From positions 431,627 through 495,626 of the forward strand of contig CADCJW010000002.1 in assembly GCA_902801845.1 (NCBI GenBank): a stretch of DNA of 64,000 nucleotides. The letters are read 5' to 3'. Shown one piece after another: positions 35,180 through 42,659 of this stretch. Under the pieces are notes generated by a model. It ran no database searches. It was given only the letters and a program-made list of their open reading frames with translations, and had not been told where the DNA came from. The stretch is from an uncultured Eubacteriales bacterium (GTDB taxonomy: Bacteria; Bacillota; Clostridia; Christensenellales; CAG-138). How positions within the stretch are numbered: position 1 is the first letter of the stretch; every line of letters begins with the position of its first letter. The position numbers and the translations under genes are program-made.

Positions 35180-36211
35180 TCAGTCGTACAGCATCATGTC
35201 CGTCCGGCCGATGGCGAAGGCGGTCATGAAGATGGCGTCCAGATTCTTTTCCCGGGTCCAGATGCGGAAGAAGCCGGGGACGGGCACCTTCGCCAGCACG
35301 CCGCCCGCGTCCTCCTCGTGGACCTTCTTGTTGGTGTTCACGATCCGGGCGATCGGTTCGTCGTCCCGAAAGACGGTATAAGCCCACTTGAGACCGTCCA
35401 GCCCCGTTTCGATGCGGATGCCGTTCCTGTGAAGGGCCTTCCAGACGTCCTTGCCGTCCAGGGTGAAGGTGGAATGGTTGTCCAGGGCGAACATGCCATT
35501 GGAGGTATAGGTCATGGTCTTGCCCACGGAATACTGGGCGCTCCCGTTGTGCTCCCGATCCACGAAGGTATAGAGGGAGTCGCCCGTCAGAGAGAACTTG
35601 TCGCACACCGCCTCGTAGAGCAGGTTCCGGCCGGCATCCTCTATATGGCAGGTGCCCTTGGCCGTGCCAAGATCGGTGAGGAAATAGACCTCCCGCTCCT
35701 CCGGGAGCTGCCGGGAGGGCTGAAACAGGGGCTGCGGCTCCCCGCCGAAACCCGTCTTGGTCTCCTTCGCCTCCTGTCGCTGCCGACTGTTCTTCACGAT
35801 GGTGAAGAGAGCAACGGCGATCAGGGCCACGCCGATGAGAATGAGATACAGGGAGAAACCCAATGAGGCGTCCCGCACGGTGGCAGGATCGGCAGGATCA
35901 TACTTGACCTTAACCTCCTTACCCACCGCAAAGCTGGGGGAGTAGCTGTCCAGGGCCTCGGTGTATTTCTTGCCGTCCACGGTATAGGTCACGTAGGCGA
36001 TGTAGTTCTTGTCCTTGGGATCGGCGCTGACAAAGGTCTCGTCCTCTTCGATGCGGGCGATGGTGGCGGTGGTGCTTTCAAAGCCCTTGGTGGCGAAGAA
36101 GCCCGTGTACACGCCGGCGGCGACGGCCACCAGAGCCAATAGCATCAGCAGGGCCGCCAGCACCTTGGGGGGCAAGATCAGCCAGGGTTTGAAGAATCGA
36201 CTGGATTTCAT
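35180..36211 (-). CDS. DUF3592 membrane protein with C-terminal tubby/LURP-like domain
   Basis: A 343-aa protein. Two membrane helices (about 17-40 and 118-140) flank an extracytoplasmic DUF3592 domain (ATIARIEED, YIAYVTYTVDGKKY, VGKEVKVKYDPADP). The cytoplasmic C-terminal 160 residues (from VYFLTDLGTAKGTCHIED; YSVGKTMTYTSNGMFALDN; FRIWTREK) resemble the beta-barrel of scramblase/LURP-one/tubby-like proteins. The function of both parts is unknown. It starts 12 nt after the duplicated secreted protein gene, so it belongs to the same transcript as the phosphatase sensor upstream. Confidence 0.65.
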   Translation of the reverse strand: MKSSRFFKPWLILPPKVLAALLMLLALVAVAAGVYTGFFATKGFESTTATIARIEEDETFVSADPKDKNYIAYVTYTVDGKKYTEALDSYSPSFAVGKEVKVKYDPADPATVRDASLGFSLYLILIGVALIAVALFTIVKNSRQRQEAKETKTGFGGEPQPLFQPSRQLPEEREVYFLTDLGTAKGTCHIEDAGRNLLYEAVCDKFSLTGDSLYTFVDREHNGSAQYSVGKTMTYTSNGMFALDNHSTFTLDGKDVWKALHRNGIRIETGLDGLKWAYTVFRDDEPIARIVNTNKKVHEEDAGGVLAKVPVPGFFRIWTREKNLDAIFMTAFAIGRTDMMLYD

Positions 36212-36223
36212 CTGCTCGTCACC

Positions 36224-37486
36224 TTACGGCTCCTGCGCCCAGATGAAGGGGTCGGAGGCGATATCCGCGAGGCCGTCGCACTCGACCTTCTGCACGGTCA
36301 TGGACCGGAACAGCTCGTCCAGCACGTCGTCGTAGTCGTCCATCTCCGGCACCTTCTCGTTGAAATAGACGGTGTAGGCGAAGAGGCCGTTGTTCACAAA
36401 GACCTGGGTAGCATCCCAGAAGCTGTAGCCCATGCCGTACTCGAAGCCCAGATCCAGCAGTTCCTCGCCGGTCAGGCCCACCAGGGCGTCCAGCCCCTCC
36501 TGGGGGATCATGCAGGCGGAGAGGTCCCCCACCCGGGTGACGGGCAGCGGGCTCAACAGCGCCTCCTGCTTCTCGTCCCGGGCTTCGTCAAAGAAGTCGA
36601 TGGCGTCCAGCTGTTCCGTCACGTCCTGAGGGATGTTCGCCTCCACCCGATAGTAGGCGCCCTCCTTGTCGAAGGCGATGACGTACAGGTTTTCAGCGAT
36701 GGTGGAGGAGTAGCTCGGGGTCTCTTCCTCTTCCGTTACGCGCTTCAAAACGGCGAAGACGTCAGCCAGGGTCTTGAAGGGGCTGTCCTCCAGAGGGATC
36801 TCGGGAATGGCATAGAGGACCGGCTCGGGCTGGGTGAACATGGCCTCATATTCCTCCAGGGACGGGCCGCCGTTGATGTCGAAGTCCCTGGACAGGGCGT
36901 ACTCGGAGAGGTTCCCTTCCCAGACGGCGCTCTTCACCGTCAGGGGCCGGATGACCTCCGCCACGTTGGGATCGTCCTCGTTCACGGTCACGTACTCCAC
37001 GAACTCGAACCGATACCCGAAGGGCCCCTTATCCAGGGCGGCCCAGGAGAGCTTCTCCTCCTCGTTGAACCCATAGCTGCCCTGGGGCACGAAGCCCAGA
37101 TCCAGCAGCTCCTGGCCCGTCATGCCTGCCAGGGAATCCAGCGCCTCCTGGGGCAGCAACACCTCGGACAAATTGTAGAGCTGCTCGATGGGGAGATCCG
37201 CCAACAGGGCCCTTTCCTTTTGCTCCGCCTCCGGATCAAAGATGTCGACGTTCATCACCTGCTCGAAGAGCTCCTCCGTAAGGGTGGCTTCAGCCCGGTA
37301 GAAGACGTCGTCCACCACGAAGACGCGAACGTACTGATCGCCCTCGCAGCCATACCCGGGGGATTCATAGTCCCAAATATCGCCGAAGGTCTTGAAATCG
37401 GGCGCCTCCGCCGCAGCGGTCCGAGCGCCGGTGAAGCCGCCCAGGATCAGCAGGGCGGCGAGCAGGATGGTCAGCAGCTTTTTCAT
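36224..37486 (-). CDS. Secreted protein with an internal duplication
   Basis: A 420-aa protein with a signal peptide (KKLLTILLAALLILGGFTGA, cleavage near TAAAEA). The mature part is an acidic tandem repeat: residues about 28-200 and 245-415 align, for example LPQEALDSLAGMTGQELLDL with IPQEGLDALVGLTGEELLDL, FKTFGDIWDY with FKTLADVFAV, and FYRAEATLTEELFEQV with YYRVEANIPQDVTEQL. I do not recognise the unit. No catalytic motif stands out. It starts 12 nt after the SpoIIE-like sensor gene, and might be an extracellular partner of that sensor's ectodomain (inference). Confidence 0.65.
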   Translation of the reverse strand: MKKLLTILLAALLILGGFTGARTAAAEAPDFKTFGDIWDYESPGYGCEGDQYVRVFVVDDVFYRAEATLTEELFEQVMNVDIFDPEAEQKERALLADLPIEQLYNLSEVLLPQEALDSLAGMTGQELLDLGFVPQGSYGFNEEEKLSWAALDKGPFGYRFEFVEYVTVNEDDPNVAEVIRPLTVKSAVWEGNLSEYALSRDFDINGGPSLEEYEAMFTQPEPVLYAIPEIPLEDSPFKTLADVFAVLKRVTEEEETPSYSSTIAENLYVIAFDKEGAYYRVEANIPQDVTEQLDAIDFFDEARDEKQEALLSPLPVTRVGDLSACMIPQEGLDALVGLTGEELLDLGFEYGMGYSFWDATQVFVNNGLFAYTVYFNEKVPEMDDYDDVLDELFRSMTVQKVECDGLADIASDPFIWAQEP

Positions 37487-37498
37487 AGTGGGTCTCCT

Positions 37499-39568
37499 TT
37501 ATATCTTCTTTTGTAAGGTCAGGATGTTTTGGTTGAACTTGTACGCGTAGGCTACCTGATCCATGGTCTTCTTCACCAAAAAGATGCCCAGCCCGCCCGT
37601 GGGCCGATCCTCGGCCGCCAGGCTCACGTCCGGGTCCGTCTTCTCCAAGGGGTTGTAGGGCATGCCCTTGTCCAGGAAGGTCAGCGTGACGGTCCTCGTA
37701 TCCTCCTCGAAGGCGAATCGGACCGTGAGGGGGCCCGTTTTGTCCTCGTAGGCATATTGGGCGATGTTGGACGCGATCTCGTCGATGGCCACGTCGATCT
37801 GCATCCGGGCCTTCCCGGGGCAGTCCAGCCGATCCAGCTCCGCCTCCACGAAGGCCGTTACGGCGGGGATGTTCTCCACCGTGGCGTCCACAGTCATTTC
37901 CTTCACGGGTTTTTCCTCCTTCACGCCCCGGTAAGCGAGGCAGAGCATGGTCAGGTCGTCGAACTGCTCCGCATCCTCCACGAAATCATCCACCGCCCGG
38001 CGAACGTTCTTCAAAACCTCCTCCGGTCCGGCGTTTGGATCCTCGTTCAGCGCGGCGATCATCCGTTCGCTGCCGAAGAGCTCGTTCTTGGCGTTGGTGG
38101 CCTCGGGCACACCGTCCGTGTACAGGAACAGCTTGTCCCCGGGGGATAGCTGCAGCTCATACTCCCGATACCGCACGCCGCCCATGCCGCCAATGACGAA
38201 GCCGTGCTTGTCCTTCAGCAGGGCAAAGCCGCCGTCCCCCAGCTTGACCACCGGGTATTCGTGGCCGGCGTTGGCCGCCCGGAGCTTGCCGGTGGAGATC
38301 TCCAATATCCCCATCCATACGGTGACGAACATGCCCTCCTGATTGTTGGAGCAGATGGCCTCGTTGGTCTTGGTCAAGATCTCCGCCGGGCCCCGGCCCA
38401 GCATGGCGCAGCTCTGCAGGATGATCTTGGACACCATCATGAACAGGGCCGCGGGCACGCCCTTGCCGGACACGTCCGCCATGACCAGGCCCAGATGGTC
38501 CTCGTCGATGAAGAAGAAGTCGTAGAAGTCGCCCCCCACCTCTTTGGCCGGGTCCATGACGGCGTAGATGTCGAACTCGGACCGATCCGGGAAGGGCGGG
38601 AAAATATGGGGGATGAAGGCCGCCTGGATGCGGGTGGCCAGGGATAGCTCCGTGCTGACGCGCTCCCGCTCGGCGGTGATCTGGGTTATGTCGGCGATGT
38701 AGGTCTCGATCTGCTCCTCCATCCGGTCGATGGACTGGGCCAGCAGCCCGATCTCGTCCTTGTTGCGAATGGTCTCTTGAAGCTTATGCTCCGCGGCGGT
38801 GTTTTCCGCGGAGAAGCGAGCGGCCTCCTCCGTGATCAGGTTGAGGGGCCGAAGCAGCACCCGATGCAGATATATCGCCTGACCCACGATCACCAGGAGC
38901 ACCAGACCCAGGAGCACCAGGACGATCTTGTGCAGGAAGATGTTGCGGACGCTGGTCAGGGCGTCCATCTGCCGCTGGACGCAGAGGATGGCCTTCACCT
39001 GGCCGTCGGACCCCTTGATCCCGATCATGGCGGTGATGTGGGCGTCGGTCTCGATATACCCCTTGTCCCGGATCACCAGCTCTTGGTCCGCTTCCTGTTC
39101 GTAGAGGGCCCGGTACTTCTCCCGATACTCGTCGTTGGTGGTTTCCCGCACGAAGCCGAAGTCATACTTGGTATAGTGGCTGTCGTGGTCGATGGTGGAA
39201 AAGAGAAAGGTGATGTGTCCATAGTCCGAGCGATCGGGCTGGATCACGTAGATGAAGGTGGAACCGGAGGTGTTGCACAGGTGGTCCATCCGATCCCAGA
39301 CCTCCATGTACCCATAGGTGGTCCCGCCGCTTTGGGCGTATTCGTCCATCCGGTCCCCGTCCACCAGATCGGCGGCGGTCTGGGCCGTCAAAAAGGCGCC
39401 GGAGGCATACTGCTGGAGCAGGGCGTCCGTGAAGCTCCGATAGCCAATGACGCCGACGATGCCGGAAAACAGCGCCAGCAGCAGCACGATACCGGCTATG
39501 CTCTTGAAGGTTATGTGTCGGCGCGGCCGTTTTACGGAAGCAGCTTCCCCCTTGTGCGGCGCGTTCAT
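37499..39568 (-). CDS. Membrane sensor with PP2C phosphatase and RsbW-like kinase domains
   Basis: A 689-aa signalling protein. It has TM1 (about 21-43), an extracytoplasmic sensor of about 160 residues, TM2 (about 209-233), a HAMP linker, a SpoIIE/RsbU-type PP2C phosphatase (about 315-530; metal sites in PAKEVGGDFYDFF and LVMADVSGKGVPAALFM, DDLTMLCLAY at the end), and a C-terminal GHKL ATPase of the RsbW class (N-box VAIDEIASNIAQYAY, G1 FLDKGMPYNP, G2 GGLGIFLVKK). So it can in principle both phosphorylate and dephosphorylate a STAS protein. The STAS gene lies 1 nt upstream in the same operon. Confidence 0.92.
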   Translation of the reverse strand: MNAPHKGEAASVKRPRRHITFKSIAGIVLLLALFSGIVGVIGYRSFTDALLQQYASGAFLTAQTAADLVDGDRMDEYAQSGGTTYGYMEVWDRMDHLCNTSGSTFIYVIQPDRSDYGHITFLFSTIDHDSHYTKYDFGFVRETTNDEYREKYRALYEQEADQELVIRDKGYIETDAHITAMIGIKGSDGQVKAILCVQRQMDALTSVRNIFLHKIVLVLLGLVLLVIVGQAIYLHRVLLRPLNLITEEAARFSAENTAAEHKLQETIRNKDEIGLLAQSIDRMEEQIETYIADITQITAERERVSTELSLATRIQAAFIPHIFPPFPDRSEFDIYAVMDPAKEVGGDFYDFFFIDEDHLGLVMADVSGKGVPAALFMMVSKIILQSCAMLGRGPAEILTKTNEAICSNNQEGMFVTVWMGILEISTGKLRAANAGHEYPVVKLGDGGFALLKDKHGFVIGGMGGVRYREYELQLSPGDKLFLYTDGVPEATNAKNELFGSERMIAALNEDPNAGPEEVLKNVRRAVDDFVEDAEQFDDLTMLCLAYRGVKEEKPVKEMTVDATVENIPAVTAFVEAELDRLDCPGKARMQIDVAIDEIASNIAQYAYEDKTGPLTVRFAFEEDTRTVTLTFLDKGMPYNPLEKTDPDVSLAAEDRPTGGLGIFLVKKTMDQVAYAYKFNQNILTLQKKI

Positions 39569-39569
39569 G

Positions 39570-39866
39570 TCACTCGATGGTCAGGATATCGGAGAAACCG
39601 GTGACCTCAAAGATCTCCAGGATCATTTCGTTGGCATGGATGACCTTCATGGATCCCTGCCGATGCATGGTCTTCTGGGCGGAGAGCAGGACTCTCAGGC
39701 CGGCGGAGGAGATATACTCCAACTTCTCCAGATCGAAGGTCAGCTGCTCCACACCGGGCAGGGCTTCCTTCAAAGCCGCCTCCAACTGGGGCGCGGTCAC
39801 GGTGTCCAAACGGCCCTCCAGGGCCAGCGTCAGGGCGTTGCCTTCCTTGGTCTGATGAATCGTCAT
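39570..39866 (-). CDS. STAS anti-sigma factor antagonist
   Basis: A 98-aa STAS protein like SpoIIAA/RsbV. The phosphorylation loop reads LEYISSAGLRVLL, with the target serine at residue 53 or 54. AAAGGAG sets the start at 39866. The gene is immediately upstream of the phosphatase/kinase sensor and downstream of two GHKL-like genes, the expected set for partner switching. It shares length, the serine position and the C-terminus (DILTIE) with the second copy at 60028. Confidence 0.93.
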   Translation of the reverse strand: MTIHQTKEGNALTLALEGRLDTVTAPQLEAALKEALPGVEQLTFDLEKLEYISSAGLRVLLSAQKTMHRQGSMKVIHANEMILEIFEVTGFSDILTIE

Positions 39867-39909
39867 TTTGTTTGCTCCTTTCAAAAACTAAATATGGTCC
39901 TTGTTTCGA

Positions 39910-40434
39910 TCAAAATGCTTTCAATACTTCCATGTCCACCGCGCCGCCGCGAACGCTGATCTTGATCTCGTCAGCCAGCCGCCGCAGGATGGAGCGCTCA
40001 TAGCGATCCCACTCCTCCGTTTCCGGCGCCTCGTCCAGGGGTATCCCGTTCATGTCATACCAGACGCCGCTGGCGCCGCTGTCGGAAAGGATGGCGGTTT
40101 CGAACTTGTCGCGCAAAAAGCCCAAAAAGCCCTTGGCGGCTTCGTTTTTGTTCTCCGTGGAAACCGAGATCAGCTGATAGCGCTTGATGGCGTCCATGGC
40201 CGTTTTGGTCGTCAGATGAAGGGTGAACGCCTTGCCCTCGCTGTCGACCCAGAACGTGCAGGACATTTCGCCCGTGATGCTGTGCACCATGCCCAGCAGT
40301 TCCTCGGTGAGGATGCGAAGCTGCAGCGTTTGCTTGCTGTCCAGACCACGATACTTTGCCGCGGCTTCCGCCTCAGAAAGCGCCGCTTCAAAGCCGTTGC
40401 CCCTGTTGTCGATGGTGATAACGTCAGATTTCAT
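39910..40434 (-). CDS. GHKL-like partner protein, paralog 1
   Basis: A 174-aa soluble protein starting MKSDVITIDNRGNGFEAAL. The segment LRILTEELLGMVHSITGE sits where GHKL ATPases have the N-box, then two strands (CTFWVDSEGKAFTLHL). The closing RRLADEIKISVRGGAVDMEV could be the last strands. The Mg-binding Asn and a DxGxG box are not visible, so it may not bind ATP. Two close relatives exist in the window (40448 and 60338), each in line with a STAS gene. Probable role: binding partner of the STAS switch, inferred only from context. GGAG sets the start at 40434. Confidence 0.7.
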   Translation of the reverse strand: MKSDVITIDNRGNGFEAALSEAEAAAKYRGLDSKQTLQLRILTEELLGMVHSITGEMSCTFWVDSEGKAFTLHLTTKTAMDAIKRYQLISVSTENKNEAAKGFLGFLRDKFETAILSDSGASGVWYDMNGIPLDEAPETEEWDRYERSILRRLADEIKISVRGGAVDMEVLKAF

Positions 40435-40447
40435 GCGTATTCTCCTT

Positions 40448-41062
40448 TCAAAACGCTTTTTCAATGACCATCTCCACGGTGTTGCCGCGGATGAATATCT
40501 TGACCTCGTCGGCCAGGCGGGCGGTGATGGACTTCTCCAGCTCGTCCCACTTGTCCGCCTCCTCCGATAGATGCTCCTCAACGGCGTGCTTGTATTCCTT
40601 CATGGACCAGCCGTAGAGCATGCCGTGGGTGGTGACGCCCAACGAGGCGTCGAAGCTCGCCACGTCCACATAGGAGAAGCCGTAGTCCGCCGGGGAGATC
40701 GTGGCGCTGTCCGGCTCCACAAGTTGGGTGAAGATGTCCCGCAGCCGGCTCATAAAGCCCTTCACCGCGGCGTTCTTCCCCGAGGTGGCGGTCTTCAAAA
40801 GCTCCTCCCGCATATCGGCGTTTATCCTCGTTCCGGCGGCCAGATGCAGGGAAAAGACCTTTCCCTCCGCCTCCACCCAAAAGTTGGACCGCCCCTCGCC
40901 CACGATGGTCCGGAGCATGCCCATCATCTCCTCACCGAGGAGCCTGAGCCGCAGGCTTTCCTTCGGCGTCAGCCCCTGATAGGCCGCCGCCTTCTCCGTC
41001 TGCCGCAGCGCCTCCGCCATACCTTCGCCCGTGGGGCTGATCGCGATCACGTCCGTTTTCAT
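40448..41062 (-). CDS. GHKL-like partner protein, paralog 2
   Basis: A 204-aa relative of the next gene, sharing MKTDVIAIS at the start, LRLLGEEMMGMLRTIVGEG, NFWVEAEGKVFSLHL, GKNAAVKGFMSRLRD, and the end ITARLADEVKIFIRGNTVEM. It has about 30 extra residues in its second half (around YGWSMKEYKHAVEEH). It is the first gene after the promoter at 41134-41162, 13 nt before paralog 1. Tandem duplication with divergence suggests two distinct partners for one STAS switch. AAGGGA precedes the ATG at 41062. Confidence 0.7.
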   Translation of the reverse strand: MKTDVIAISPTGEGMAEALRQTEKAAAYQGLTPKESLRLRLLGEEMMGMLRTIVGEGRSNFWVEAEGKVFSLHLAAGTRINADMREELLKTATSGKNAAVKGFMSRLRDIFTQLVEPDSATISPADYGFSYVDVASFDASLGVTTHGMLYGWSMKEYKHAVEEHLSEEADKWDELEKSITARLADEVKIFIRGNTVEMVIEKAF

Positions 41063-41133
41063 GGGTATCCCTTCCTTTCTTTCGCCTTGCCTTCGGACCA
41101 TCCCATAGGGCCGGCCCTGATCCATAATAATTT

Positions 41134-41162
41134 AGTATATCAAAAACCATCCCGTTTCACAA
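41134..41162 (-). promoter_or_regulatory. Promoter of the partner-switching operon
   Basis: TTGTGA, 17-bp spacer, TATACT on the minus strand. The -35 overlaps the stop codon region of the HAD gene; the leader is about 65 nt. Confidence 0.65.
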
Positions 41163-41702
41163 GAGGTTTGTCTGTCCGTTTCCTGCTTGGCCCCGGGCGT
41201 ACTCCGGGTGCTCCATATGCCGGATCCGTTCGGCATAGGCGACGATCTTCTCCTTCCAGTCGTCGTCCTGGGCGTTCAGCAGATAGGTGTGAAAGCCGTA
41301 CTCCCGGCCCCAGGAGGCGATGACCGCTTCGTCGTCCACGTGCAGGGAGATCCGATACCGGCTGGGCAGCTTTTGGGGCAGCCGTTCCCGCCGGTTTTGC
41401 TGGACCTCCCGCAGATGCCGCTCGGCGTTGACGATCCCATCCAGCTTCACCCCATAGCGGCGGAACAGCCGCCGGATATACTTTTCCGGTCGCTCGGAGG
41501 AGGTATAGATCCACACCTGGTAGCCTGCCGCCTGCAGGGAGCGGATCAAGTCCGGCGTGCCGAGGCGCAGCCGCTCCGGAAAGAGCCTGTTCCAGGGGAA
41601 CGACAAGGGCGGCTCCGTTTTATGGGTCCGGGGCGACACGAAGAGCACCTCGTCCAAATCGAAGGAAACGCGCATCATGGGCGCGGCATCGTTCCTATCC
41701 AT
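41157..41702 (-). CDS. HAD-like phosphatase-type protein
   Basis: A 181-aa HAD-fold protein. Motif I is VSFDLDEVLF (D15, D17), motif II the Ser/Thr in VWIYTSSERPEKYIRR, and motif IV HVDDEAVI. It lacks an obvious cap domain. It overlaps the end of the ParB-HAD gene by 8 nt and resembles that protein's second half (LDLDEVVF, VYSAGYYSADYIQRLFRKYG). The pair most likely arose by duplication. The substrate is unknown; the Arg-rich middle hints at a nucleic acid or protein target but this is weak. Confidence 0.75.
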   Translation of the reverse strand: MDRNDAAPMMRVSFDLDEVLFVSPRTHKTEPPLSFPWNRLFPERLRLGTPDLIRSLQAAGYQVWIYTSSERPEKYIRRLFRRYGVKLDGIVNAERHLREVQQNRRERLPQKLPSRYRISLHVDDEAVIASWGREYGFHTYLLNAQDDDWKEKIVAYAERIRHMEHPEYARGQAGNGQTNLL

Positions 41703-42579
41703 GGTGTTCGAAGGTCTCCATCACGTCGATGACCCGCTTGGACCAGGCCTCCGTCCCCTCCCCCAGATTGTACTCCTCCACCTGCTTCGTCTGGCTGAAG
41801 ATGCGGAGCACCGCCGCGTCGTCGATATGGACGGTCTCGGGATACTTGGCTGTGATCAGCGCCTCCAGCTCCCGCTTTAGTTCCGCATTTTGGGCCTTCT
41901 TGCGCCCGGTGCCCGTGACGGCGCCGGTGACGTGGACGCCGTACTTGCGGAACAACCGCTGGATATAGTCAGCGGAGTAGTATCCGGCGGAATAGACCCA
42001 GATGTCGTATCCCTTTTTGTTCAGATAGTGGAACAGGGCCGGGATGCCCAGCCGCAGCCGCTGCTTGTAGATGTTGCGCAGGGGAAAGGGCAAGGGCTTT
42101 TCCGCCAGATCGTCCCCCTCCGAGCAGAACACCACCTCGTCCAGATCCAGCGTCACCCGCTTGTCTTGCTTGGAATATTGGAGGATGTTTCGAATATCCA
42201 TCTCCTGGGTCAGATCCACGATCTCGATGGGGATCCTGCGGAACCCCAGCTGCAGGGCCGCAGCCCACCGGTGGTGCCCGTTCAGGATCATGTATCCGTC
42301 GGGCCGGATCTTTTCCACGATCAGCGGTTCTTCGCAGTACTGTTTGGAGCTTTGACGCTCCAGGCGGAAGCTGTACATGTACTCCGAGATGATCTGATAG
42401 TTCGGGCCTACCTTAGGAGAACAGAACTCGTCGTCCGGGTTGGGATGGAGGCTGGCGCAGGGGGCCCAGCGGATGAGCGCCCGCCGCAGTATCCCGGCCT
42501 TCACCGGCACGTACACGCCCTTATACTTTTTGACTTCGCTGGCGATGAATTCGTCGAACGCTGTGTTGCTGCCTGCCAT
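41695..42579 (-). CDS. ParB-like domain fused to a HAD-like domain
   Basis: A 294-aa fusion. Residues about 55-125 show a ParB/sulfiredoxin-like nucleotide-binding core (PLIVEKIRPDGYMILNGHHR, then WAAALQLGFRRIPIEIV); GHHRWAAA at 101-108 is the phosphate-binding motif. Residues 140-294 are a HAD domain with DLDEVVF (D145, D147), the motif II region IWVYSAG, and HIDDAAVL. ParB-type domains are CTPases or, in relatives, kinases, so a paired phosphotransfer/phosphatase role is imaginable. It lies 80 nt after the MATE-GHKL gene and overlaps the single-domain HAD gene. Confidence 0.75.
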   Translation of the reverse strand: MAGSNTAFDEFIASEVKKYKGVYVPVKAGILRRALIRWAPCASLHPNPDDEFCSPKVGPNYQIISEYMYSFRLERQSSKQYCEEPLIVEKIRPDGYMILNGHHRWAAALQLGFRRIPIEIVDLTQEMDIRNILQYSKQDKRVTLDLDEVVFCSEGDDLAEKPLPFPLRNIYKQRLRLGIPALFHYLNKKGYDIWVYSAGYYSADYIQRLFRKYGVHVTGAVTGTGRKKAQNAELKRELEALITAKYPETVHIDDAAVLRIFSQTKQVEEYNLGEGTEAWSKRVIDVMETFEHHG

Positions 42580-42659
42580 AGGGTCCGTCTCCTTGGAAAA
42601 GTCGTTTTATGATGCGATATGCGCCCTGCCGCTCCCTCCCGCATATTTTCAGGCGGGGC

